Source: a virus. From it: a stretch of DNA of 37,137 nucleotides. The stretch covers positions 1 through 37,137 of IMG/VR virus record IMGVR_UViG_3300034374_000150. One strand, given 5' to 3'. Made by a program: the position numbers and the translations under genes. Shown piece after piece: positions 27,558 through 35,445 of the stretch (its first letter is position 1; each line of letters opens with the position of its first letter). Under the pieces are notes generated by a model. That model ran no database searches. It had not been told where the DNA came from and saw only the letters and a list, made by a program, of their open reading frames with translations.

Positions 27558-30401
27558 CTATCGCCTCATTAATCCACCACGTGCTATACCTTGCCTGCTT
27601 GTTCTTTTTTGTAGTGCCTTCACTTGACTTGGGCTAAGACTGTCTTTCGGCGCAGGCGGTTGAGATGCCATATCAGCATCGGTATACGCAGAAACTTCTT
27701 TTTCTGCTTCTCGTCTTTCACGAATACGTTGAATAGCCATAGCAATATCTGCACCGTCTGGCCCCTCTACTCGCTTTCTTAATTCCTTTGCCTCTTTTGC
27801 AGTAAGTGTACCATCTACATACTTCATTGCCAAAGCTATAGAACTGACACCGCTTCTTTTGTTAGGCTTAGACACGAGAGATTCTCTTTTTTCTCCATCA
27901 CTGCTACGCTTAGAAAAGTCTGTTAGTGCATTTGATAGGTTAACGTCTCCTACATCTAGCAACAAGCCGTCTTCGCCAACCAAAGGTCTATTGCCCTTTA
28001 GCGCCCTAGCTATAGGGTTGTCGGAGATTTCTTTTGACGCCGCTGCGATACGGGCATCCCTTTCCTCTGGCGAAACATCATCCCTTTGACTTGTATCTGT
28101 AGGTATGTCAAACGCTTCCACATCAAATGCGCTGATATCATCAGCGGGTGCAATTGCTCTTTGTATAAGCATATCTGCATTCTCAGGAGATACGTTAAGC
28201 ATAGTTGCTATATACTCTATAGCTTGATCTCGCCTATATGGAATAAGTTGTCCAGTAATATTACTCAAGAAATTTTTTCTATCTAATGCATCTTTTACTA
28301 ACGGAATATTTTTCTTTAAATTTTCTGTCTCTACTTGTGTTCTTTCTTGGATTACTTCGTTTACAATATGATTAGTAACCTCTAAACTTAGAGTAGGGTT
28401 TCCTTGAATCAAGGATTGTACTACAGCGTCACGAGCATTCTTGTCCACAACAATGCCAACTTCACCTTGCTTGAATACCTCCCCAGAATCTAAAGCCTCT
28501 GTTATGTTTTTTCTAACATTAGGATCAAGAAGATTACGAACGGTATTAGTAAATTCTTCATCGTGTATACCCACAGACTCCGCTATAATTTCATTTTCGG
28601 TAGCTTTTGGTATACTAGTTACCTGACCTGTCTTTTCATTAGTTACGTTCTGTTGCTTGAATATATCCTGCTTAATAAAATCTAACGCACCTTTAATAGT
28701 ATTAGGAAAATCTGCCCGCATAATATTCATAGTAGATTCATCTACTTTTTGTTTAGAGTCAACTGCCTTTTTAATGTCAGCGTCATTGATGACACCAGTA
28801 CCAGCCGAATCCTCACCAGCACCAGTTGAAACTTGACCTAATGCTTCATCAGTTTGTCCAGCAACTGTGCTACCCACTGCACCACTGGTTGTGTCAGAAA
28901 CTGATTCAGATAGAAGAATGTCCAATGCTCTGTCAACAGAAATAGTTTCTTCGCCTAGTTCTGCTTTCATCGCCTTAGTTTTAGAGGCCACATCTCGGAT
29001 AGCATCCTTAAATGCTTCAATAGAATTTTGATTTAAATCTCCTCTCTCACGGGCGGCTATCATTTCAGCCATCAAAAAATCAAACTGTTTACCGGTATCT
29101 CCACCAGCAGATTCCGCTTTATTTACAAGGCCTAGCAGTACGGGGTCCGTAAAAGATAACCGTTTTTTGGCATTGCTGTATATGGTAGTAACCATGCTAT
29201 TAATATCGTTGGTAGTAGTGCCTTTGAAGTTTGCAAGTTCTGTGCGATATGCCATACGCATTTTGTTATCTTCTGCGTATCCCCTACCTGCAAACTGTCC
29301 AGTGCTGTCCATGTAAGCGTCACCAAACTGGGCTTTCTTACGCTGCATGTCTTCTTCCAGATCAGACAGTTTTGTTTCAGTTGTTACTATACCACCTGCC
29401 TCAATGTCTCTTGCTTTCCTAGTAAGTCTCAAAGATTCCGCTAGACCCTCATCTGTGCCATCACGAGCAGCGATTGTAGCTTGAACCTTTAGAACCGCAG
29501 CCTCACCCTCAAGTTCAGCTTCCTGCAAAGAAATTCTGTCTTTTAATTTTGTAACCTGATCTGTAAGAGTTGTGTAATTGTCATCTGTCGGCTTTGCCCT
29601 ATCTAACATTTGCTGTGCTGCCGCCAAAGCATTTGTAGCATCACCTTGGTCAATACTTAATTGAAGGAGTGCCGCCTCGCGTTCCTGCGCCTTTTTCACC
29701 ATGCTTGGTGTAGACGAAGGATCAACAATAATATTACGAAGATACGACAGTTTTTCATTTGTATCCTTTGTGTGATAAGTAAGACCTTCACGATCAAAGG
29801 TATACTTAGTAAACGAAAGAGATGTTGCAGTAGGCACAGCCTCCATTCCCATCTCTTGCATCTGCTGGGTAGCACGTGTTTCACCTGCAGCCATCACATC
29901 AAATCCTGGCACAATTGCACCAATCATCCCGCTAGGTTTAATAGTACCCTTTGGAAAGATCATGTCAGTCGGGGCATAACTACTTTCAGCATCAGAAAAG
30001 CTACGAACAATCTCTGATAGTTTAAATCTATTCTCTGGAGCATCTTTATTAGCACGATTAATAAAGTCTAGTGGACGCACACCAACACCTGATTCTACTT
30101 GTTTTCTCATAAACTCTATATCAGATGTAAAACCAGACAAACCACGTTCTTTGTACAAAGCGGCTGCTATATTCTGTGCATCCACATTGTTTTGATCGCC
30201 ACCAATTACAAAGGCTGCGTCCTTAATCATAGTTTCAATTTCTTGATCCTTTTTGCGCCGTTCCTTTTCGCGTTCTTCAGCCTTCTTCAAACGCCACTTG
30301 GACACCATGTCAATGTTGTCGCGAGTGCGTTCAATGCTTTCTTTTAACTGTGCGTCAACTGACTTAGCAAAACCTGTAGCAAAACCTATAAGAAAACTCA
30401 T
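27558..30401 (-). CDS. Large internal virion protein, helical (947 aa)
   Basis: A 947-residue protein with long helical, charged segments. The N-terminus has a Lys/Arg/Glu coil (LKKAEEREKERRKKDQEIE), and residues of about 245-300 are a predicted coiled coil (TDQVTKLKDRISLQEAELEG). A Thr/Ser/Gly linker lies near residue 500, and the C-terminus is Pro/Ser-rich and ends RQGIARGGLMRR. It is probably the second ejection protein, paired with the 1183-residue protein. The basic RGGLMRR end resembles the RGG-Met motifs of the small late proteins. Its ATG overlaps the stop of the gene upstream. Confidence 0.65.
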   Translation of the reverse strand: MSFLIGFATGFAKSVDAQLKESIERTRDNIDMVSKWRLKKAEEREKERRKKDQEIETMIKDAAFVIGGDQNNVDAQNIAAALYKERGLSGFTSDIEFMRKQVESGVGVRPLDFINRANKDAPENRFKLSEIVRSFSDAESSYAPTDMIFPKGTIKPSGMIGAIVPGFDVMAAGETRATQQMQEMGMEAVPTATSLSFTKYTFDREGLTYHTKDTNEKLSYLRNIIVDPSSTPSMVKKAQEREAALLQLSIDQGDATNALAAAQQMLDRAKPTDDNYTTLTDQVTKLKDRISLQEAELEGEAAVLKVQATIAARDGTDEGLAESLRLTRKARDIEAGGIVTTETKLSDLEEDMQRKKAQFGDAYMDSTGQFAGRGYAEDNKMRMAYRTELANFKGTTTNDINSMVTTIYSNAKKRLSFTDPVLLGLVNKAESAGGDTGKQFDFLMAEMIAARERGDLNQNSIEAFKDAIRDVASKTKAMKAELGEETISVDRALDILLSESVSDTTSGAVGSTVAGQTDEALGQVSTGAGEDSAGTGVINDADIKKAVDSKQKVDESTMNIMRADFPNTIKGALDFIKQDIFKQQNVTNEKTGQVTSIPKATENEIIAESVGIHDEEFTNTVRNLLDPNVRKNITEALDSGEVFKQGEVGIVVDKNARDAVVQSLIQGNPTLSLEVTNHIVNEVIQERTQVETENLKKNIPLVKDALDRKNFLSNITGQLIPYRRDQAIEYIATMLNVSPENADMLIQRAIAPADDISAFDVEAFDIPTDTSQRDDVSPEERDARIAAASKEISDNPIARALKGNRPLVGEDGLLLDVGDVNLSNALTDFSKRSSDGEKRESLVSKPNKRSGVSSIALAMKYVDGTLTAKEAKELRKRVEGPDGADIAMAIQRIRERREAEKEVSAYTDADMASQPPAPKDSLSPSQVKALQKRTSRQGIARGGLMRR

Positions 30402-30928
30402 TAGCCTCTCCTACCCATCAAACCTGTAGCACGTTCTGTAGCAACACCTTTCAACGTATTAATAATTTCATCAGTCGTTTCTTGATCTTTAGCAGAAACC
30501 TCTTCATCAGACTCTGCCTCAGTTTCCTCTTGAAGCCTAAGAATTGCTTTATCAATCTGTGTTCCACGAACCTCAGTATCCTTTTCCATTCCTGTATTGT
30601 ATTCAATACCCTCAGAATCTGCCATGTACATAATCAGTTCCATGAGAACAGGGATGACCAGCATACCTACGTCTACGCTATGCTTGCCTTCCATAACACC
30701 ACCTAATTGAATAGTATTCGCTAGTGTAGTTACAGGCACACCCATCTCCAGAACATCCATAAGCTGTTCTGTTACTTCATCATTTGCAAAACGAGGAATG
30801 TAGTAATCTAGTGCTTCTTCTACTGTAGTGTATTGTGCAGGAGTTTGCCAAGGACGTGCGCCAAGTTCGTGGGTCAAAGACTGACCAGGAATAGGAGCAT
30901 CAAGAGTTGGTTCGTTATTAATATCCAT
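30401..30928 (-). CDS. Conserved phage structural/assembly protein with PGQSLT...RPW motif
   Basis: A 175-residue protein with an N-terminal block, APIPGQSLTHELGARPWQTP (residues 12-31), followed by TTVEEALDYYIPRFANDEV. I recall this PG-x-SLT ... RPW-x-x-P pattern from T4-like and podoviral late genes of marine phages. The middle has a hydrophobic segment (DVGMLVIPVLMELIMYMA), and the C-terminal part is acidic, ending ATGLMGRRG. No proven function; a virion assembly role is likely. It shares a base with both neighbours (TAATG-type overlaps). Confidence 0.65.
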   Translation of the reverse strand: MDINNEPTLDAPIPGQSLTHELGARPWQTPAQYTTVEEALDYYIPRFANDEVTEQLMDVLEMGVPVTTLANTIQLGGVMEGKHSVDVGMLVIPVLMELIMYMADSEGIEYNTGMEKDTEVRGTQIDKAILRLQEETEAESDEEVSAKDQETTDEIINTLKGVATERATGLMGRRG

Positions 30929-31140
30929 TATGCCTCTGTCTCCCTTTGTTCCCGAATCATGCTAACATAAGACACAACACGATCCATAGGTTCTGTAATC
31001 TCGTTTTTAGGCATACGCATTTTGTCTTCCGCTTTTGAAAGAAGACCTCTCATTACAGGCTTTGGTTTTTTTGTGTCATTTTCTTTTTTTACACGCCTAT
31101 CAATATTGTGATACAACATAGGGGCTGGATTATTAAGCAT
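30928..31140 (-). CDS. Small basic hypothetical late protein (70 aa)
   Basis: A 70-residue protein between two structural genes, overlapping the gene upstream by 8 bases. It is rich in Lys, Arg, Met and Pro (DTKKPKPVMRGLLSKAEDKM), with a C-terminal amphipathic helix (MDRVVSYVSMIREQRE). VMRGLL is similar to the Met-Arg-Gly motifs of other late genes. No family recognised. Confidence 0.55.
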   Translation of the reverse strand: MLNNPAPMLYHNIDRRVKKENDTKKPKPVMRGLLSKAEDKMRMPKNEITEPMDRVVSYVSMIREQRETEA

Positions 31141-34048
31141 AATTATACCTCGTTTTAGGCTTCTTTACAACCAAATTCATCATTTGTTTCAACACAAATT
31201 TAATCTTTGGCTTGTCTTTGATGTACTCTGCAAAGTCCTTACCATGCTTTACGTACAGTTTATACAGCCAACGTGGTGCTTTGTGCTTCATCCAGTCGCG
31301 GAAGATAAACCAACGGATGTCTGTAGGCCCATACACTTCTCGTGCTACCCAACAAAACTCAATAAATGCACTGCCAAGTGTACCAATCAAACCACCAATT
31401 GCACTACCTGCTGCCGTTTTATTTGCCGCCTTAGTTGCTGCGGCTTGTGCGTCTGCACTCAACTGCGCAATAGCCATGCTGTTAATACGATCAAGTTCAT
31501 TTTCAGCAGATGTCCAAGCCCACTCCATTGTATCAGCATAGTATGTCCACAAGTTGTCATAGGCCTGCTTTGATATATTCAATGCTGCAGTAGCGTTCAA
31601 CTCGTTGGCACGATTTATAGCGGCAGTATTCGCTGTAGCAATTTCTCTACGCCATTGTGCATTAGACTGTGCAATTACAAGTTGGTTCTGTGCATTAAAC
31701 TGGTCACGCTGGTTATTCAGTTCTGCATTAAAGCGTTCTACAGTATTCCGCTGACCTGCATTAAACTGTGATTGCGCATTAGATTGTGCGGCATTGAACT
31801 GAGAAACCTGTGAACTAAGATTTGCAAAGAATTGATTCGTTTGATTTTCAGACGTAGCATTAAACTGCCGTGCCGCATTTTCTGCCGCCTGATCTGTGAA
31901 CAGACTTTGGATACGCTGTTGTGCCTTGAACATTGTAGTCTGCTGACGATTAGACAAGTTTGCCATATCCATGTTAAGAAAAGACTGAGCATTCTGTACC
32001 GCCGCTTGCTGGCGATTATTAAGATTTGCCATATCAAGTTGGGCTAATGCTGCCGCCTCTGCCATAACCATTGCCTGTGAGTTGGACAGGTTTTGCAAGT
32101 TCATCGTATTTGCGATACGGCTGTTCTCTAACTGTACCTGCTGTTCAGCAGTAAAGTTCATATTAGCAATGTCGCTAATCCTTGCCGCATTTTGTACACG
32201 TGCTTGGAAGTCTTGTGTGAACTCCATGCCCATGAACTCTGCTCTTTGTTGCGCTGCAAGCATAGCACGTTGCTGACGGTTTGTCAAGTTCTGTGCTTCA
32301 AATTGTGCTGTAACAGATGCATCAGCTTGCGCTATAGGCAGAGCAGCCTCAAGCGTGGCCTGTACAATTGCTTGACCCGCGAGGCTACTTGCGCCAAGTC
32401 CACGTGCCGCCATTTGTGCTGTCGCATTACGTAGTGCGCCAGCAGCCCATGCAGGTGGATTCTTGGCATCAAAGTTTGCAGTAAGATTTGCCAGTTGGCC
32501 TTGTACAGTTGCTTGGTCAGATGGTGTAGCCTGTGCAGCCTGAATCTGCTCAGTAAACTGTGCGGCCTTTTGTGCATCGGCTGAACCACTAATAAGTTCA
32601 CCTGCCTGAATCTCACGTTGTACAGGATTGTCAATAAGTGTGGCATTACCTTGTGCGGCAGATACATTGCCTACACTGCTTGCTGTTTGTTGTGCAGCCA
32701 CTACTTCAGCACGTGGATCAACAGTACCTTGTGCCGCCTGTGTAGCATCAAGTGCAGAAGCAACAGCAGGTGCGGCAGTAGATGCCTGTATTTGTGCGGC
32801 CTGTGCTTCCTGTGGTGCAGTGGCTTGTGCTGTCGTTGCCATAGCAGTTGGTACAGCCATCGTGCCAGTCACTTGTCCAGTAGTTGGGTCCACCATTTGG
32901 TCAGGCGTTGCTACAGTTCCTACAGGTGCGACAGCCCCACCCGTTGGCAAACCTGGCGTAAATGCTTGTTGTGCCATGATGTCACCAATCTGTGGTTGCT
33001 TTGTTTCAGTAACCTCAATAGGAGTTGTTGTTACACCCTCTGGAACATCTGCTTCACTTGCATATACTGTACCATCTTCTGTTTGATATTGCGTAGTGGT
33101 TGTTGTAGTGGGTTCAGGCATTGTAAAGGTAGGCACAGCCTGTTGTGGGAGTTGTGTTTGTGGGTCTGTTGATGCAGTAGGTACAGGAGGTTGGACTATC
33201 TGTGTCGTGCCTGTCGTATTTAAGTCAACGGGTGGTTGACCTGTAAATGGTCGGTTAGGGTCAAGGTCAGGTGGCATAAAATTTGGATTGCGCATCAATT
33301 CATACTGATTTCCTTGCTTCCAGTTTTCATAAGACATTTCACCGGGAAGCATTATTCTACCCATAAACCCTGCATCACGCTGTGCTTTTGCATTTGCACG
33401 TGCCTGTTCATACTCTCTGCGCAGTTGGTCTTCAGGTTTTACTTTAGATGTGTCAGGAATAAATTCAGGAGTATACGAACTTAAATCAAAGGGTCGTTGC
33501 GCTTGCAGTCCACCCACGTTAACTGCTGGGGTAAAATTAGACACACCCTGTGCTACACTACCAGTGTTTGCAGCAGGTTGTGTGCGGGGTTGAATGCGTA
33601 CAGCATCGGGCAATCCACGTGGGTCAATATAACGACCACTCGTTACATTCGGCGCACCCGGTGCTACAGTACCAACTGCTGGCTGTAAACTAGGCTGCCT
33701 CAAAGAAGTGTCTATTCCGCTTAAGTTTAGTGGCTGACCTACCTCACTTCCGGGTATTGGTGCAAACTGACCACGCCTGAAAGGGTTCACTTCTTCATTT
33801 CCACCGCCACGTGGTGTAAATGTATTTTGTGGAATTGAACCGGGGGCTTGCATGATACCACCTTGCTGCATCTTCACTACACCACCTTTAGCCATCTGCA
33901 TAGCCTTCTGTTGATATGTCTGCATCTGCTGTTGTTTCATAGGGTCTTGGGCAAGATAGTCTTGGAAGCCTTGCATATTACCTTGATAACCCATGGCACG
34001 TGCAATCTTCTCCATGCCACTAGGTTTAAATGCTTTGAACATTGCCAT
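31133..34048 (-). CDS. Repeat-rich virion structural protein (971 aa)
   Basis: A 971-residue protein. The N-terminus has AKGGVVKMQQGGIMQ; residues of about 60-400 are a Pro/Thr/Gln-rich, probably disordered region. Residues of about 400-590 are Ala/Gln/Thr-rich. A long repetitive helix follows with N-L-x-N-R-Q-Q units (NLTNRQQ, NLNNRQQ, NLSNRQQ) and then six consecutive 11-residue units of the form FNAxxxNxxxQ (residues 729-794). The C-terminus is a distinct domain starting CWVAREVYGPTDIRWFIFRD and ending in a basic helix (IKFVLKQMMNLVVKK). This C-terminal CWVAREVYG module occurs at the end of other phage structural proteins. The long repeats suit a fibrous or channel-lining virion component (inference). 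Confidence 0.7.
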   Translation of the reverse strand: MAMFKAFKPSGMEKIARAMGYQGNMQGFQDYLAQDPMKQQQMQTYQQKAMQMAKGGVVKMQQGGIMQAPGSIPQNTFTPRGGGNEEVNPFRRGQFAPIPGSEVGQPLNLSGIDTSLRQPSLQPAVGTVAPGAPNVTSGRYIDPRGLPDAVRIQPRTQPAANTGSVAQGVSNFTPAVNVGGLQAQRPFDLSSYTPEFIPDTSKVKPEDQLRREYEQARANAKAQRDAGFMGRIMLPGEMSYENWKQGNQYELMRNPNFMPPDLDPNRPFTGQPPVDLNTTGTTQIVQPPVPTASTDPQTQLPQQAVPTFTMPEPTTTTTTQYQTEDGTVYASEADVPEGVTTTPIEVTETKQPQIGDIMAQQAFTPGLPTGGAVAPVGTVATPDQMVDPTTGQVTGTMAVPTAMATTAQATAPQEAQAAQIQASTAAPAVASALDATQAAQGTVDPRAEVVAAQQTASSVGNVSAAQGNATLIDNPVQREIQAGELISGSADAQKAAQFTEQIQAAQATPSDQATVQGQLANLTANFDAKNPPAWAAGALRNATAQMAARGLGASSLAGQAIVQATLEAALPIAQADASVTAQFEAQNLTNRQQRAMLAAQQRAEFMGMEFTQDFQARVQNAARISDIANMNFTAEQQVQLENSRIANTMNLQNLSNSQAMVMAEAAALAQLDMANLNNRQQAAVQNAQSFLNMDMANLSNRQQTTMFKAQQRIQSLFTDQAAENAARQFNATSENQTNQFFANLSSQVSQFNAAQSNAQSQFNAGQRNTVERFNAELNNQRDQFNAQNQLVIAQSNAQWRREIATANTAAINRANELNATAALNISKQAYDNLWTYYADTMEWAWTSAENELDRINSMAIAQLSADAQAAATKAANKTAAGSAIGGLIGTLGSAFIEFCWVAREVYGPTDIRWFIFRDWMKHKAPRWLYKLYVKHGKDFAEYIKDKPKIKFVLKQMMNLVVKKPKTRYNYA
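31667..31864 (-). repeat. Coding repeat: six 33-base units (11-residue FNA repeats)
   Basis: Within the 971-residue protein, six back-to-back 11-residue units follow the pattern FNAxxxNxxxQ: FNATSENQTNQ, FFANLSSQVSQ, FNAAQSNAQSQ, FNAGQRNTVER, FNAELNNQRDQ, FNAQNQLVIAQ. The exact 11-residue period with a single Phe per unit is what a hendecad (right-handed) coiled coil would show. Confidence 0.75.
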
Positions 34049-34050
34049 AT

Positions 34051-34275
34051 TTAATCCCTACTCAATACTTTATCTAGCTTATCTTCAACACGATGCAATG
34101 CATCCATGACCTGCCTCATATCATCACGTAATTCAAATTTGGTTGCGTACTCTTCACGTGTCTTGTTCACAAGGATGTTTATTCGCTTCTGTTCTTTGTT
34201 TTGTTCAGCCAAGAACCACGCAACACCTGCCACAACAAGGCCAAGTAACATATCAATGAGGCTGGTCATTTCCAT
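34051..34275 (-). CDS. Small membrane protein with cytoplasmic coiled coil (74 aa)
   Basis: ATG 34275 has a perfect GGAGGT site upstream; the longer frame from 34305 is less likely. The N-terminal helix (SLIDMLLGLVVAGVAWFLA) is a single membrane span followed by a charged coiled coil (LRDDMRQVMDALHRVEDKLD). This layout is common among small phage holin-like or DUF2730/Bcl-like anchor proteins. It lies between the oxygenase and the large repeat protein. Lysis or virion-membrane roles are possible; no motif decides. Confidence 0.6.
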   Translation of the reverse strand: MEMTSLIDMLLGLVVAGVAWFLAEQNKEQKRINILVNKTREEYATKFELRDDMRQVMDALHRVEDKLDKVLSRD

Positions 34276-34277
34276 GA

Positions 34278-34820
34278 TTACCTCCAGCGTGGCCCAAAGA
34301 ACCAAGCGACAAGTGATTTGCGTGTGCCGGAGGTTACTGGCAGAACCCTGTGTCTAAGGTAGCTTGGGAAGACCAAAACAGTGCCTTTTGATTTGAAGTC
34401 GGCTGTGTTGCTAACCTCGTCAAACTCAAAGTCACCGCCCTCGTAATCGGATGGATCACTGAGTTGGACCGTGATCGACAGTTTCCTATCGGAGTTGGTC
34501 TGGCCGTTCCAGTTGATATCGTGATGCCAGTCGTAGTGACCGCCCTCGTTAGCGTGATACTCCGTGAACTGAACCTCAGCGTGATTTTCAACATTCACAC
34601 CGAAAGCATTAATGTTCGCTACCTTGGTATATTCCCAAAGCAAGTCTCTCACCCACTGGTCCGGCACCCATCGAACGATGCTACTGCGGACCTCTTTTTT
34701 GGTGTCGTTCGATGAAAACACTTTAGCCGCTTGAGGCGGTTGGGCTTCAGCTGCCTTCGTAATGTCATCTATCTGCTGCTGAGTAAGCGCAGACGACCAG
34801 AGTTGATAAAGATCACGCAT
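34278..34820 (-). CDS. 2-oxoglutarate/Fe(II)-dependent dioxygenase (PKHD/P4H type)
   Basis: A 180-residue enzyme with the double-stranded beta-helix signature. YHANEGGHYDWHHDINW contains His99 and Asp101 (H-x-D). QLSDPSDYEGGDFEFDE is the conserved G-G-x-F/L region. FPSYLRHRVLPVTSGTRKSL gives the distal His157 and Arg167, which bind iron and 2-oxoglutarate. The ending (SLVAWFFGP) matches prolyl-4-hydroxylase-like families. All metal and cosubstrate residues are present, so it should be active, hydroxylating a protein residue (Pro is typical) or another substrate. It is placed among tail-fibre and virion genes, 3 bases after its neighbour, suggesting a virion or host-surface target (inference). 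Confidence 0.88.
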   Translation of the reverse strand: MRDLYQLWSSALTQQQIDDITKAAEAQPPQAAKVFSSNDTKKEVRSSIVRWVPDQWVRDLLWEYTKVANINAFGVNVENHAEVQFTEYHANEGGHYDWHHDINWNGQTNSDRKLSITVQLSDPSDYEGGDFEFDEVSNTADFKSKGTVLVFPSYLRHRVLPVTSGTRKSLVAWFFGPRWR

Positions 34821-34823
34821 GGT

Positions 34824-35129
34824 CTAATCTCCAGTGATAAGCACGATGTCTTTATCATGTTTAGCTTGAGCAATCAAAATGTCGCGGTTGAGGTCGTTGG
34901 ATTTGACCATCTCGTTGCGGAAACTTTCTACGGCTGCGCCTGTCTGACGCGATTGTTGCGCGTTCTCGATCATCAACATCGGCATCCAAGCCATAGAGCA
35001 GCCCCAGTCGTCAACCTCATCACCAGTGTTTGGGTCAGTGCCTCTGATTTGTATGAACCAAGCACAATCAAATTTCTTGCATGACTCAAAGCCATTCAAA
35101 GGGCAGTTATCCTTGACTTCTAGTTTCAT
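34824..35129 (-). CDS. Conserved Cys-containing phage protein (101 aa)
   Basis: From ATG 35129, sharing a base with the TGA of the gene upstream. Sequence blocks are KLEVKDNCPLNGFESCKKFD, CAWFIQIRGTDPNTGDEVDD, WGCSMAWMPMLMIENAQQSR and QTGAAVESFRNEMVK. Four cysteines (CPL, SCKK, DCAW, GCSM) in the first half suggest a zinc or Fe-S site. The protein is conserved in many marine phages, but I know of no demonstrated function. It lies between the tail-fibre assembly-like gene and the oxygenase. Confidence 0.7.
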   Translation of the reverse strand: MKLEVKDNCPLNGFESCKKFDCAWFIQIRGTDPNTGDEVDDWGCSMAWMPMLMIENAQQSRQTGAAVESFRNEMVKSNDLNRDILIAQAKHDKDIVLITGD

Positions 35130-35434
35130 CAAGCCTCACTCTCAGCTTCTTTAGCCGCTTGCTCGGCTGCAATTTCTGCTTGCTCGGCGTCATAGGCCGC
35201 TTGCCATGTGGCATCGACATTCGACCACCAACTCAATGTGGTGACGTCCTCAACAAGTTCATTGGCTGTGATTGTCCGCGTGGACCTGACGCCTTTCTCA
35301 AGGTCGGCTGATCCATCTACAGCTGCTTGCACGGCGAGGATGTCGTCTGGTAGCCAGCTGAGTGTTAGGTCAAGGTAGCCCACGCCATCCTTAGAGATAA
35401 AGCCGTCATCCGCGATTATTGTGTATCTTGCCAT
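35129..35434 (-). CDS. Small protein downstream of the tail fibre (101 aa)
   Basis: A clear AGGAG site precedes ATG 35434. The N-terminus MARYTIIADDGFISKDGVGY is followed by DLTLSWLPDDILAVQAAV, and the C-terminus is a helical Ala/Glu tail (EQAEIAAEQAAKEAESE). I recall proteins with the DDGFxxKDGVGY start directly after tail-fibre genes in phages; a tail-fibre assembly or chaperone-like role is an inference from this position. Confidence 0.65.
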   Translation of the reverse strand: MARYTIIADDGFISKDGVGYLDLTLSWLPDDILAVQAAVDGSADLEKGVRSTRTITANELVEDVTTLSWWSNVDATWQAAYDAEQAEIAAEQAAKEAESEA

Positions 35435-35445
35435 GATTTACTCCT

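Noticed and set aside
32628-33086. Long open frames on the plus strand opposite the 971-residue protein
   Set aside because: Antisense shadows of an Ala/Thr/Gln-rich coding region; Cys/Ala-rich composition and no ribosome sites.
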